Shown: positions 1 through 9,629, counted from the stretch's first letter. The stretch is 64,000 nt of DNA from Mangrovimicrobium sp033283385 (GCA_033283385.1 JAWMQQ010000002.1:620001-684000); one strand, 5' to 3'. Numbers and translations: made by a program. The notes: a model not told the origin generated them from the sequence alone.

Positions 1-1653
1 ATTCTGCTCGGAGAATTCAACCGAGGCGGCGTCCGTCCAGGCATCCAATGCTGATTTCGACGCAACGTAAGCGGAAAACCGCGGGCAGGGCCCCAGTGTG
101 CCGATAGACGAAACGTTGATGACGTGGCCCTGCCTGCGCGCAGTCATCCTCGGCAACAGCCCCATGGTCAGACGTATCGCGCCGAAGTAGTTGACCTGCA
201 TCGTGCGCTGGAAATCGTGAAACCGGTCGTAACTCGCCGCAAGCGAGCGGCGTATCGAGCGCCCTGCGCAATTCACCAGGATGTCGATATGTCCGTGGTC
301 TGCGAGTACGCGCTCCACCAGTTTGTCGCAATCCTCCATGATCGAAAGGTCCGCTGCGATGGCTTCTGCCTGACCACCACGCGCAGCGATGCTGGCCGCG
401 GTAGCTTCCAGTTTGTCGGAACTGCGAGCTACCAGGATCAACTGTGCACCGGCATCTGCAAGCCGTAGAGCCACCTGGTGGCCGATGCCCGAAGAGGCCC
501 CGGTGACCAGCACCAGCCTGTCCTTCACATTGCCTTCCAGTGAATGATCCACGAACAGGTCCGGGTCGAGGTGACGTTCCCAGTAGTCCCAGATGACGGC
601 AGCGTATTCAGGGACCCGCGGGCAGCTTATTCCACTGCCCTGTAGTGCCCGTTCGGCATTCCGGTTGTCAAAGCGCGTGGGGTAGTTCACGAGTTGCCCG
701 ACGGATGTCGGGATTCCCGCATCGCTGAGCAGCTTGTCCATGACACGCTGGAATACGGGCAGGTTGCTGATCATCTCGCGGAGGAAGCGGGGTATGAAGG
801 ACAGCAGGCTCGAATCCAGGCGCACACCCAGCCGCGGTGTATGCCCTGCGTCGGCGAAGAGATTGACCAGACTGCCAAGGCTGTAATGTTCGGGGTCGGT
901 GAGATGGAAGCACTCGCCGTTCCTGCCGTCGAGGTGGGCGATGTGGTCCATCGCATCGACGACGTAGTCCACCGGCACGACGTTCAGCTTGCCGCCCTCG
1001 ATACCCACCAGCGGAAACCAGGGAGGCAGGATTTTGCGCAATTTCTGCAGCGCCTTGAATGCATAGTAAACGCCGTCGATCTTGTCGATTTCACCCGTGC
1101 GGGAGTGGCCGACGATCATCCCGGGCCGGTAAATCCTCCACGGGATGCGGCACTCCTCGCGCACCACTGCCTCCGCCTCGTGCTTGGTCCGGAAATAGGG
1201 GTGATCGAGATGTTCCGCCTGCTCGAACATGTCTTCACGGAATGTTCCCGCGTAGAGGCCTGCAGCAGCGATGGAGCTGGTATGCTGGAAACAGCGCGCT
1301 CCCAGCCTTTCGGCGAGCGCCACCGCGTTGCGGGTGCCTTCGATGTTGGTCAGCGCCTGTGTACCGGAGTCAGCCGCAAGATCGTAGATGGCGGCGAAAT
1401 GGAAAAAGTGATCAATCTTGCCGTGCAGCTCCTGGATGGTCTTCTCGTCCAGTCCCAGCAGGGGTCGGTTGAGGTCTCCTTCCACGCATACCAGTCGCTG
1501 CGCGTCGCTACCGAAAGATTCGGCAAGCCTGTCGAACTTCGCGCGGGATGTCGCACGTGTCAGCACGTAAACCCTGCCGGTGCGTTTTTTCACCAGGCGC
1601 GCGATGAAAAAGCGCCCGAGGAAGCCTGTTCCGCCGGTGACAAAGTAAGCCAT
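1..1653 (-). CDS. Two-domain SDR oxidoreductase, acyl-CoA-reductase-like (3' end outside window)
   Basis: The first 551 residues are visible and the gene runs off the window edge. Residues 1-about 330 form an extended-SDR domain of the male-sterility/NAD_binding_4 type: it opens with the dinucleotide motif TGGTGFLG and has a YFRTK motif of the YxxxK kind. From about residue 378 a second, classical SDR domain begins (TGASSGIG, NVSS, catalytic pair Y529/K533 in SAYVASK). This two-module layout occurs in bacterial fatty acyl-CoA/aldehyde reductases and in generic 'SDR family' proteins, so reduction of a fatty acyl thioester or aldehyde is inferred. The ATG at 1653 follows a GGGGAG ribosome site. 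The CoA transferase gene lies 20 bp upstream on the same strand, probably in one operon. Confidence 0.8.
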   Translation of the reverse strand, partial: MAYFVTGGTGFLGRFFIARLVKKRTGRVYVLTRATSRAKFDRLAESFGSDAQRLVCVEGDLNRPLLGLDEKTIQELHGKIDHFFHFAAIYDLAADSGTQALTNIEGTRNAVALAERLGARCFQHTSSIAAAGLYAGTFREDMFEQAEHLDHPYFRTKHEAEAVVREECRIPWRIYRPGMIVGHSRTGEIDKIDGVYYAFKALQKLRKILPPWFPLVGIEGGKLNVVPVDYVVDAMDHIAHLDGRNGECFHLTDPEHYSLGSLVNLFADAGHTPRLGVRLDSSLLSFIPRFLREMISNLPVFQRVMDKLLSDAGIPTSVGQLVNYPTRFDNRNAERALQGSGISCPRVPEYAAVIWDYWERHLDPDLFVDHSLEGNVKDRLVLVTGASSGIGHQVALRLADAGAQLILVARSSDKLEATAASIAARGGQAEAIAADLSIMEDCDKLVERVLADHGHIDILVNCAGRSIRRSLAASYDRFHDFQRTMQVNYFGAIRLTMGLLPRMTARRQGHVINVSSIGTLGPCPRFSAYVASKSALDAWTDAASVEFSEQN

Positions 1654-1673
1654 AGCTGCGCTCCCCAGCTGTA

Positions 1674-4070
1674 TCAGTTCAGAATGCCGGCAGCCTGTTG
1701 CTCAGCCAGCTGGTCACGGGATAAACCTAGCAGATCGCAAAAAACACGCTCGTTGTGTTCGCCCAGTAAGGGGGCTCCGCGAGTCGGGTGAAAAGGATTG
1801 AAGCTCAGTCGCCAGGGCGCTGCGATTATCGGGCGCTCGCGCCCCAGCCCATCGGTTACCCGGGTGTAGGTGCCGCGCTCCCGGAGCCAGTCGTCGGCGA
1901 CGAGGTCGCGGGTACTCAGGCTGCGCGCGGCTGCGACTCCCTGTGCGCGCAACGCCATCGCCAGTGTTTCTGCGTCGTGGGCCGGGGTGAGTGTCGCGAT
2001 CTCCCGGTCGAGATCGGCGGATTGCGTGATGCGGGATGCCGTGGATGCAAAACGAGAATCAGTCGCGAGGTCGGGTGCGCCCAGGCAGTCGCAGAGATGT
2101 CTCCAGGCCTCGTCGCTGGATACGGCCAGCGAGAGCCATTGCCCGTCCCGGCAGGGGTAACAGCCGTGCGGGGCCATGTCGGGGTGGTGATTGCCCTGTG
2201 AGACGGCGAACTCCCCGAGGACTTCATAGGCGAGCAGGTTGTCGCCGATCATGCTGGACATGCACTCGACGGCGGAAACGTCGACGAACTGCCCCTCGCC
2301 GCCGCGTCGGGCGTGCGCCAGCGCAATCACCGCGCCGAAGGCGGCCCAGGCGCCAACCGTTGCGTCACCATAGCGCATGTTCATGCCTGTGGGCGGCTGG
2401 CCGGCGTATCCGACTTGCAGGGACAGCCCTCCCAGCGCGGCGAATGACGGGGCGAAGCCGGTCTGGAAGCCGAGCGGGCCGTCGGTGCCGAACATCTTGA
2501 TGGAGACGGCGACGATTGCCGGGTTGATCCCGCGCAGTTCCCCGAATCCCAGCCCCATTTTTTCCATGACTCCGGGGCGCAGGTTGTCGATGACGATATC
2601 ACTGTGGGCGACCAGGGACTTGAGGTGGTCCAGGCCAGCCGCGGTTTTCATGTCCAGCTGTATACTCTCCACCTCCGGGTTGAGACACAGGAAGTAGGGC
2701 GCGTTGTTGATGTCGGTGCCGCCGTAGGCGCGCATTTCATCCAGCTTGCTCTGGCTCTCCACCTTGATCACCTCGGCGCCGAGCAGGGCGAGCAATTTGC
2801 CCGCGTAGGGGCCGGCCCAGACCTTGGTAAGCTCGAGTACGCGGACGCCCTGTAGCGGCCCTCCGCGACCGCGCTGCGGCGCAGTCCCTCCAGCACCACC
2901 ATCCCTGGCGGGTCCAGCAAGCCACTGGCGCGCCAGCGCGTCACCTGATCCCGGCGCCGGCGCGGGCCTTTCCAGCCAGGCAGGCGTGGCTCCCAGCTTG
3001 CAGGGAAACGTGGGGAAGCGCACGCAGCCTGCACCCAGCGCGGGATCGTCGAGTTGCTGGAAGTAGCCGCGATGGGCCAGCTGCGCGGAGTCGTAGACAT
3101 CGGCGGCGTGGTAAAACGGCGCGAAGGGAATCCCGAGTTTCTGTCCCGCCTGGTAGGTTTCCTCCTTGCCCTTGTTCGCAATCCACTGGCCGAAGTGTTC
3201 GCGGAACCGGCCCACGCGCTCAGCTGTGATGCCGAACTCCAGCCAGTCCTCGGGGAATTCCTCCATCCACGCGGGGTGTCCCATCAGTTCCGACAGGGCC
3301 CGCCAGTGCAGGGCGGTGGTCATGAAGAGAAACAGGTAGCCGTCGCGACACCGGAACGACGCTGCCGGCCCGCCCATCTCGAAGGCGTCCCGCGCGTCCG
3401 AGGCCGGGACCTCCCCGGCGAGATTGCGCCCCAGTACGGTGTCGGCGCGCGAGACCATGACCGCGTATTCGGCGATGTCGATGAATTCACCCCGGCCGGA
3501 TTCCAGCCCCGCGACGTACGCTGCAACCGTGCACAGCGCGGCATCCAGCGCCGCTTCGTATTCCGTGAGAAAGCGGCCGGCTGCCGGGAGCGGGGCCTGC
3601 TCCGGGGTCGCGTCGCCGGGTGTGTGGTAGCCCCAGCCACTGCGCTGGAACACGTTGAGACTCTCGGCGGGCAACCAGTCGGCCGGGCAGTCCAGGCCAA
3701 ACGGCGTGATCGAGCAGGCCACCAGGGACGGGTAACGAGCCCCCAGCGAGGCGGCACTCAAACCCCGGGCTTCCAGCCAGTTCGCGTCGTGATCGTCGAT
3801 GAGTATGTCTGCCTGGGCCAGCAGCGTGTGTAACTGCTGCTGGCCGGCCTCGCTGTCGAGGTCGAGCACTACCGAGTGTTTGTTGGTATTCAGGTAGGCA
3901 AACAGCACGCTCGCGCCCGAGTTGTATGGCCCCTGCGAGCGCGTCGGGCTGCCTCCGGGCCGCTCGATCTTCAGGACTTGTGCGCCGTAATCGGCGAGCA
4001 GTTTGCTGCAGTATTCGCCGGCTGGCCGTTCACCCAGCTCGATAACCTTTACGTTGCGAAGCGCGCTCAT
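1674..4070 (-). CDS. Fused double-domain CaiB/BaiF family CoA-transferase (798 aa)
   Basis: Family III CoA-transferases move CoA between acyl donors through an aspartyl-CoA thioester and are normally about 400 residues long. This protein carries two complete copies: residues 1-about 380 (opening VKVIELGERPAGEYCSKLLAD) and about 405-798 (opening VRVLELTKVWAGPYAGKLLA). Both halves keep the segment with the expected catalytic aspartate, GEFIDIAEYAV in the first and GQFVDVSAVEC in the second, so neither is obviously dead. The linker is Pro/Gly/Ala-rich. The substrate cannot be told from sequence. With the downstream SDR/acyl-CoA reductase it suggests activation and reduction of an acyl group. Confidence 0.88.
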   Translation of the reverse strand: MSALRNVKVIELGERPAGEYCSKLLADYGAQVLKIERPGGSPTRSQGPYNSGASVLFAYLNTNKHSVVLDLDSEAGQQQLHTLLAQADILIDDHDANWLEARGLSAASLGARYPSLVACSITPFGLDCPADWLPAESLNVFQRSGWGYHTPGDATPEQAPLPAAGRFLTEYEAALDAALCTVAAYVAGLESGRGEFIDIAEYAVMVSRADTVLGRNLAGEVPASDARDAFEMGGPAASFRCRDGYLFLFMTTALHWRALSELMGHPAWMEEFPEDWLEFGITAERVGRFREHFGQWIANKGKEETYQAGQKLGIPFAPFYHAADVYDSAQLAHRGYFQQLDDPALGAGCVRFPTFPCKLGATPAWLERPAPAPGSGDALARQWLAGPARDGGAGGTAPQRGRGGPLQGVRVLELTKVWAGPYAGKLLALLGAEVIKVESQSKLDEMRAYGGTDINNAPYFLCLNPEVESIQLDMKTAAGLDHLKSLVAHSDIVIDNLRPGVMEKMGLGFGELRGINPAIVAVSIKMFGTDGPLGFQTGFAPSFAALGGLSLQVGYAGQPPTGMNMRYGDATVGAWAAFGAVIALAHARRGGEGQFVDVSAVECMSSMIGDNLLAYEVLGEFAVSQGNHHPDMAPHGCYPCRDGQWLSLAVSSDEAWRHLCDCLGAPDLATDSRFASTASRITQSADLDREIATLTPAHDAETLAMALRAQGVAAARSLSTRDLVADDWLRERGTYTRVTDGLGRERPIIAAPWRLSFNPFHPTRGAPLLGEHNERVFCDLLGLSRDQLAEQQAAGILN

Positions 4071-4334
4071 CTGACTGCAATACCTCCTGGCCGATTTTAT
4101 GGTTTATGCCTGTGGGCCGGCTCAGGCCCATATCCTTTGCGCAGCGCAGGCAAAGGTCAAGCTCGGGCCTCCTGTGGTAGCCGGTCCCAGGGCTGTATTT
4201 ATATCGAGAATATCAAAAATGCTTGCCATTTATTTCATTTATGCCTCTGGCGAGCCTATGATCCATCCCCACAGTGAAGCCGAGGCAGGTCCCGGCGCTG
4301 TTTACGAATCAACCGGAAACCTGGGAGTACGATC

Positions 4335-5930
4335 ATGTCCCTCTACCAGAACGATATCGCCGAGATTGCCCGCCTGCGTGAACAGCACGGCAGCACCTGG
4401 GATGCCATCAACCCCGAATCGACTGCCCGCATGCGCGCGCAGAATCGTTTCCGCACCGGCCTCGATATCGCCCGCTACACCGCGGCGATCATGCGCCGGG
4501 ACATGGCGGAGTACGATCGCGACCCCGCCCGGTACACCCAGTCCCTGGGTTGCTGGCACGGCTTCATCGGCCAGCAGAAGATGATTTCCATCAAGAAGCA
4601 CTTCGGCACCACCGAGAAGAAGTACCTCTACCTCTCCGGCTGGATGATCGCCGCGCTGCGCTCTGAATTCGGTCCGTTGCCGGACCAGTCCATGCACGAG
4701 AAAACAGCAGTTCCCGGCTTGATCGAGGAACTCTACACCTTCCTGCGCCAGGCCGATGCCCGCGAACTGGGCGGCCTGTTCCGCGAACTGGACGCGGCTC
4801 GCGAAGCCGGCGACCAGGTCGCCGAGCGCGCGCTGCAGAACAGGATCGACAACTTCCAGACCCACGTGGTGCCGATCATTGCCGACATCGACGCAGGCTT
4901 CGGTAATGCCGAGGCTACCTACCTGCTGGCCAAGCGGATGATCGAGGCGGGTGCCTGCTGCATCCAGATCGAGAACCAGGTATCCGACGAGAAGCAGTGC
5001 GGCCACCAGGATGGCAAGGTCACCGTTCCGCACGAGGATTTCCTCGCCAAGATCCGGGCGGTTCGCTACGCATTCCTGGAACTGGGTGTTGACGACGGCG
5101 TTATCGTCGCGCGTACCGACTCCCTGGGTGCCGGCCTGACCAAGCAGATCGCCTATACCGTCAAGCCCGGCGACCTCGGCGACCAGTACAACAGCTTCCT
5201 GGATTGCGAGGAAGTCGATGTCGCGGACATGCGTAACGGCGACGTGGTCCTGAACCGCGACGGCAAGCTGCTGCGTCCCAAGCGCCTGCCCTCCAACCTG
5301 TTCCAGTTCCGCAAGGGCAGTGGCGAGGATCGCGTGGTCCTGGACTGCATTACCTCCCTGCAGAACGGCGCTGACCTGCTGTGGATCGAGACGGAAAAGC
5401 CCCACGTCGGCCAGATTGCCGCCATGGTCAACCGTATTCGCGAAGTGGTTCCGGACGCCAAGCTGGTCTACAACAACAGCCCGTCATTCAACTGGACTCT
5501 GAACTTCCGCCAGCAGGTATTCGACGCCTGGAGTGCCGAGGGCCGCGATGTTGCCGCCTACCAGCGCGACCAGCTGATGGACGCGAAGTACGACGAAACC
5601 GAGCTGGCAGCAGAAGCCGACCAGCGTATCCGCAGCTTCCAGTCTGACGCTGCGCGCGAGGCCGGTATCTTCCACCACCTGATCACGCTGCCGACCTACC
5701 ACACCGCGGCACTGTCCACGGACAACCTGGCCAGGGAGTACTTCGGCGAGCAGGGCATGCTGGGCTACGTTGCCGGTGTACAGCGCAAGGAGATCCGCGA
5801 GGGTATCGCCTGCGTCAAGCACCAGAACATGGCCGGCTCCGACCTCGGTGACGACCACAAGGAATACTTCGCGGGCGAAGCCGCCCTGAAGGCCGGTGGC
5901 AAGGAAAACACCATGAATCAGTTTGGCTGA
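4335..5930 (+). CDS. aceA: Isocitrate lyase, Pseudomonas-type (531 aa)
   Basis: Cleaves isocitrate to glyoxylate and succinate, the first step of the glyoxylate shunt, needed for growth on acetate, fatty acids and other C2-yielding substrates. The active-site signature KQCGH is at residues 220-224 (KKCGH in the E. coli enzyme). The 531-residue length with an insertion after the core matches the long form of Pseudomonas and Acinetobacter rather than the ~434-residue E. coli form. The ATG is preceded by GGGAG at good spacing. The gene is monocistronic: about 260 bp of non-coding DNA lies before it and an intrinsic terminator follows. No malate synthase gene is present in the window. Confidence 0.96.
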   Translation: MSLYQNDIAEIARLREQHGSTWDAINPESTARMRAQNRFRTGLDIARYTAAIMRRDMAEYDRDPARYTQSLGCWHGFIGQQKMISIKKHFGTTEKKYLYLSGWMIAALRSEFGPLPDQSMHEKTAVPGLIEELYTFLRQADARELGGLFRELDAAREAGDQVAERALQNRIDNFQTHVVPIIADIDAGFGNAEATYLLAKRMIEAGACCIQIENQVSDEKQCGHQDGKVTVPHEDFLAKIRAVRYAFLELGVDDGVIVARTDSLGAGLTKQIAYTVKPGDLGDQYNSFLDCEEVDVADMRNGDVVLNRDGKLLRPKRLPSNLFQFRKGSGEDRVVLDCITSLQNGADLLWIETEKPHVGQIAAMVNRIREVVPDAKLVYNNSPSFNWTLNFRQQVFDAWSAEGRDVAAYQRDQLMDAKYDETELAAEADQRIRSFQSDAAREAGIFHHLITLPTYHTAALSTDNLAREYFGEQGMLGYVAGVQRKEIREGIACVKHQNMAGSDLGDDHKEYFAGEAALKAGGKENTMNQFG

Positions 5931-5947
5931 GCCAGCATTGGAAATTG

Positions 5948-5980
5948 AAAAAAGGCGGGAATTTCCCGCCTTTTTTTTTA
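5948..5980 (+). terminator. Rho-independent terminator of aceA
   Basis: A GGCGGG/CCCGCC stem at 5954-5970 with an AATTT loop is flanked by an A-run upstream and nine T residues downstream, starting about 20 bp after the aceA stop. The A-tract would also let it work in the opposite direction. Confidence 0.9.
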
Positions 5981-6058
5981 ATTGGCCGTGCTACTCCTTG
6001 CCATCGCCAAAACTCTGCAATAGGCTAGGCCCAGAATAAAATAGGGATGTGGGCGCGC

Positions 6059-6562
6059 ATGGACAATCGCAGGAAGCAAATTGTCGTCAACCGTAAATTC
6101 CAGCACCAGTACGCGCTGGGGCTGGTCGCCCTGATCATCATCCTCGGCAACCTTCTCATCATCTGCAGCCTCCTGTTCCTGCGCACGGACACCCTCGAGT
6201 TGCAGGGCCTGAATTTCGTGCTTCTCGCGGCGGTCGAACTGGTCCTGATGGGGGCGGTCTGGTACGCAGGCATTCGCGCCAGCCACCGCATCGCCGGTCC
6301 CATGTACGTGATCACCCGTGAGCTCGACGCGGTCGGCAAGGGCGAATTGTTCGCCCGCGTTTACCTGCGGGACAAGGACATGTTTCGCGATGAGTCGCTG
6401 CAGATAAATTCCAGCCTCGACGCATTGTGTGAGCGCGTGCGGGCGGTGCAACTCGCCGCCGGGGAACTGCAGGCGGCGCGGGCCGCCGGGGTCGACACCG
6501 AAGCCCGGTTCGAGGAGCTACTGGAAAAACTGGGCGAACTGCGCACCCAGGGCGAGGGCTGA
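6059..6562 (+). CDS. Membrane protein with HAMP-like domain, no kinase or methyl-accepting output (167 aa)
   Basis: Two hydrophobic segments are visible, about residues 15-38 (rich in I/L, with GNLL) and 49-70. A HAMP-like stretch follows, beginning RIAGPMYVITRELDAVGKGEL and running through a second amphipathic helix, and then a short Glu-rich coiled coil to the C terminus. No histidine kinase, cyclase or chemoreceptor signalling domain follows, so it is a stand-alone sensor/adaptor stub. An in-frame ATG at 6047 is possible, but the one at 6059 leaves room for AGGGA as ribosome site. It sits 3 bp before the pilin gene and is probably co-transcribed with it. Function unknown. Confidence 0.75.
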   Translation: MDNRRKQIVVNRKFQHQYALGLVALIIILGNLLIICSLLFLRTDTLELQGLNFVLLAAVELVLMGAVWYAGIRASHRIAGPMYVITRELDAVGKGELFARVYLRDKDMFRDESLQINSSLDALCERVRAVQLAAGELQAARAAGVDTEARFEELLEKLGELRTQGEG

Positions 6563-6565
6563 GGC

Positions 6566-7057
6566 ATGAGAGCACAGCTGTCGCACAGACCCGCTTGCCT
6601 GCGCGCCAAACTGACTCGCGGTTTCACTGTGATCGAATTGATGGTAGTTGTCGCGGTGGTCAGCATCCTGATGGTCATAGCGCTGCCAACCTACTTCTCC
6701 TATGCAACCCGTTCCAAGGTGGCGGAAGCGATGGGCTTCATGGCCGAGGCGAAAACCTCGGTCAGCGAGTATTTCTACAGTAACCACAGTTATCCCGCGA
6801 ATAATGCCGCAGCCGGATTGCAGGATCCCGACGACTACGACACCTACGACTTCATCGCGCGGCTCGAGGTGAGCAATACGCCCACGGCGGGAACGATCGC
6901 GGTGACGCTGGACATTCCCAACTCACCCGCCGATCGCAAGTTGCTGCTGCTCGTTCCGCGCACCAATACGTATGAAGAACTGATCTGGACTTGCATGCCC
7001 GCCCCGGCGCCCAATGGTGTCGGTAGCAGGTACCTGCCAGCGAACTGCCGCAACTGA
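6566..7057 (+). CDS. Type IV pilin-like protein (prepilin N-terminal methylation domain)
   Basis: The class III signal is textbook: a basic leader of 19 residues ends in Gly19, followed by F20 and the hydrophobic helix FTVIELMVVVAVVSILMVIA, with E24 as the Glu5 of the mature pilin. Prepilin peptidase would cut after G19 and methylate F20. Near the C terminus two cysteines (WTCMP and PANCRN) can form the disulfide-bounded D-region of PilA/PilE-type pilins. At 163 residues it has the size of a major or minor pilin. No other pilus assembly genes are nearby, so it may be a minor or orphan pilin. Confidence 0.85.
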   Translation: MRAQLSHRPACLRAKLTRGFTVIELMVVVAVVSILMVIALPTYFSYATRSKVAEAMGFMAEAKTSVSEYFYSNHSYPANNAAAGLQDPDDYDTYDFIARLEVSNTPTAGTIAVTLDIPNSPADRKLLLLVPRTNTYEELIWTCMPAPAPNGVGSRYLPANCRN

Positions 7058-7124
7058 CCGGCCTTGCAACTCGCGGGGCATGCCGCGAAGATAGCCTGTT
7101 TTCGAAACTCCGGAGGCAGCGCTG

Positions 7125-8720
7125 ATGGCCATCGCGTCCGCAATCCAGCGTACACTTGTTGTCCCGACCGTCCTGCTTGCACTGCTCGCTGGATGCAGCG
7201 CGGACGAGGAATCCTCACAGGCACAGGTTGAAAATCCGTCCACGAACGTGGAAGCCACGCAGGAAATAGCGTGGTTCAAGGGCTCGGTACCAGACGCCTT
7301 CTCCGAGGCCAGGGAGAGCGGAAAACCGGTATTCCTCTACTGGGGCGCGCAATGGTGTCCCCCCTGCCAGCAACTCAAGGCAACCATCTTCCACCGGGCT
7401 GAATTTGTCCAGCAGTCGCGCCTGTTCGTGCCTGTCTACCTGGACGGGGATACCGAGGAGGCGCAGAAATACGGCGAGAAATTCGGTGTGTACGGCTACC
7501 CCACGGTAATTATCTTCCGGCCCGACGGCACCGAGATCACCCGGATTCCCGGCGGCATGGACCTGCAGCGCTATGTCGGCGTGCTGGATGTCGCGCTGGA
7601 CAGCCTGCGCCCGGTCGCGATGCTGATCGACTCGGTTGAGGCGGGGGACGAGCTGACCGCCGCCGATTGGCACCTGCTGGCCTACTACTCCTGGGGCCAG
7701 GACAAGGGGCATGCCCTGGGCGAGCGCGCTCTAGCGCAAGTGGCGCCCCTGCTCGCCTCCGCCTGCCCGGACAACCTCGCCGAGGAGAAAAGCCGCCTGG
7801 AGCTCCTCGCGCTGGATAGCTGGGTCGACGACGAGCAGCACGACGCATCGCTGGCGCCCGCCTACCGCACGCAGCTGGAACACATCCTCGCCACCCCGAC
7901 CCTGGCGCGCGCCAACCTCGACCCGCTGATGTATCGCAGTGGGGACTATATCCAGGCCCTTTCGGAGGATAGGGACCGGCAGGCGCTGCTGGACCAGATG
8001 CTGGTACCCCTGCGTTCGGCCATCGACGACAAGAATGTGGACGTGCTGACCCGGCTCGATGCCATCTACGGCTGGGCGGATGCCCAGCTATCCGTGCTGG
8101 CCGAAGGCGAGGCATTGCCCGCGCAGCAGCGCGACTGGGTGGTGGGCCAGCTCGAGGCGGCGCGCAAGGACGTTGGCCACTACGAGCAACACGCGGCCAT
8201 CAATACGATCTGGCAGCTCTACGAGAGGATCGGCATGGATGCCGAGGCGCGCGCGGCCCTGGATGAGGGCATCCGGGTTTCCGGCCAGCCCTACTACTTC
8301 ATGGCCGATATGGGATCCCTGGAGCGCAAGGCGGGCAACAAGGAGGCGGCGCTGGACTGGTACAGGCGCGCCTGGGAGGCGGCGAAGGGGCCGGCGACAC
8401 GAGTGCAGTGGGGCGGTATCTACCTGCGCGCCCTGCTGGCCCTCAGCCCCGACGACCTGGCCAGTATTCGCGACACCGGCCAGGCCATCTTCAGCGAGCT
8501 GGCCGGGCAAACCGACGGCCTGCACCAGCGCAGCGCCATGACTATCAAGCGGATCGGTACGGAGCTCGACGAGTGGTCCGCGCCGGCCGAGGGCGCGGCC
8601 ACCACCGCCGCGCAGCGCGCCGAGGTGCTGGCTGCGTTCCGTTCCGGCCTCGAGGCGGTATGCGCACTGCAGTCCGGGCGGCCGGAGGTTTGCGACAGCT
8701 TCCTTGCCGCGGCGGGCTGA
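7125..8720 (+). CDS. Thioredoxin-fold lipoprotein with long helical C-terminal region (531 aa)
   Basis: The N terminus is a lipoprotein signal ending LLAGC with the lipidated Cys at position 24, so the protein is expected to be exported and membrane-anchored. Residues about 48-155 are a thioredoxin-like domain: WCPPC has its redox cysteines at 78 and 81, and a cis-Pro-like GYPTVIIF follows. The remaining ~370 residues are helical and Ala/Leu/Glu-rich with TPR-like character but no motif I can name. It probably handles periplasmic disulfides or reduces client proteins. It lies 67 bp after the pilin gene in the same direction. It ends 9 bp from the convergent AraC gene. Confidence 0.82.
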   Translation: MAIASAIQRTLVVPTVLLALLAGCSADEESSQAQVENPSTNVEATQEIAWFKGSVPDAFSEARESGKPVFLYWGAQWCPPCQQLKATIFHRAEFVQQSRLFVPVYLDGDTEEAQKYGEKFGVYGYPTVIIFRPDGTEITRIPGGMDLQRYVGVLDVALDSLRPVAMLIDSVEAGDELTAADWHLLAYYSWGQDKGHALGERALAQVAPLLASACPDNLAEEKSRLELLALDSWVDDEQHDASLAPAYRTQLEHILATPTLARANLDPLMYRSGDYIQALSEDRDRQALLDQMLVPLRSAIDDKNVDVLTRLDAIYGWADAQLSVLAEGEALPAQQRDWVVGQLEAARKDVGHYEQHAAINTIWQLYERIGMDAEARAALDEGIRVSGQPYYFMADMGSLERKAGNKEAALDWYRRAWEAAKGPATRVQWGGIYLRALLALSPDDLASIRDTGQAIFSELAGQTDGLHQRSAMTIKRIGTELDEWSAPAEGAATTAAQRAEVLAAFRSGLEAVCALQSGRPEVCDSFLAAAG

Positions 8721-8729
8721 GCGCCGCGG

Positions 8730-9629
8730 CTACTTGCGCTGGGAAGCGCGGTAGCCGCGCGGTGAACTGCCGATGGTCTTGCGGAACAGGCGGGAAAAAT
8801 ACAGCGGGTCCTCATAGCCGAGCTGGCGGGCGATTTCACTCACGCCCAGTTCGCTGGCATCCAGCAGCTGGCAGGCCTGCTCCATTTTCATGTGCAGGAA
8901 GTGCTTGATCGGGGAGTAACCGGTGAGCTGGCGGTAGCGTGTCGAAAAGTGGTATTTGGACATGTTTGCCACGGCGGCCAGCTGGTCCAGCGTGACTGTC
9001 CTGTCGATGTTCTCCAGCATATAGGCCTGCACCGATTCCAGTTGTATCCCCCCTTGCATGCGTCCCTGCTGGGCGCTGATCTCCACCGAGACCTGTGTCA
9101 GCAGGTGGCGCAGCTGGTTGGCCGCATTGATGAAGGCGCGGCTGGAATAGCCGGTGCGGCGTACCTGCATCAGGCTGTTGAACATGCCGATCAGTAAGGG
9201 GGAGACACCCGCGGTCGCGATCGGGTTGCCATCGCGGTAGCCGAGGTACTGCAGGAACACCCGGGTACTGGCGCCCTGGAAGTGCACCCAGAAGATGCTC
9301 CAGGGGTCCGCGGGGTCGGCGGAATAGGAGTGGGCCAGTCCCTGGGGTAGCAGCGCTACCCGGCCCGCCGCAACATCGCCCTGCCAATCCCCGGCTGTGA
9401 GTCGTGCGCGCCCCGCGGTGCAGTAGATCAGCAGGTTGTCATCGTGTCGTTCGCGCAGCATCTGGTGGCCTTCCGCCTGCGGATAGAATCCCATTGCCGT
9501 CGGGTAGCAATCCTTGGTCAGGGGGTGGCGCGCCAGCTTCTCGATCATGAATGCCGGGGTCAGGAAGCGGATGCCAGCGGCCGGGAGAGGCCATGTGGAT
9601 GGGGTGCTCATGATCGCAATATAGTCCAT
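8730..9629 (-). CDS. AraC-family transcriptional regulator, MmsR-like (299 aa)
   Basis: The N-terminal ~170 residues are a cupin-like effector domain containing LIYCTAGRARL. The C-terminal ~100 residues are a double helix-turn-helix AraC domain ending with the family signature (EIARQLGYEDPLYFSRLFRKTIGSSPRGYR). It is divergent from the valine/isobutyrate operon that starts 85 bp away, the arrangement of mmsR and mmsAB in Pseudomonas aeruginosa, so it is likely the activator of that operon. Two starts are possible: ATG at 9629 with a GGGA upstream (chosen), or ATG at 9611, which has no ribosome site. The effector (3-hydroxyisobutyrate or a related acid) is inferred. Confidence 0.88.
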   Translation of the reverse strand: MDYIAIMSTPSTWPLPAAGIRFLTPAFMIEKLARHPLTKDCYPTAMGFYPQAEGHQMLRERHDDNLLIYCTAGRARLTAGDWQGDVAAGRVALLPQGLAHSYSADPADPWSIFWVHFQGASTRVFLQYLGYRDGNPIATAGVSPLLIGMFNSLMQVRRTGYSSRAFINAANQLRHLLTQVSVEISAQQGRMQGGIQLESVQAYMLENIDRTVTLDQLAAVANMSKYHFSTRYRQLTGYSPIKHFLHMKMEQACQLLDASELGVSEIARQLGYEDPLYFSRLFRKTIGSSPRGYRASQRK

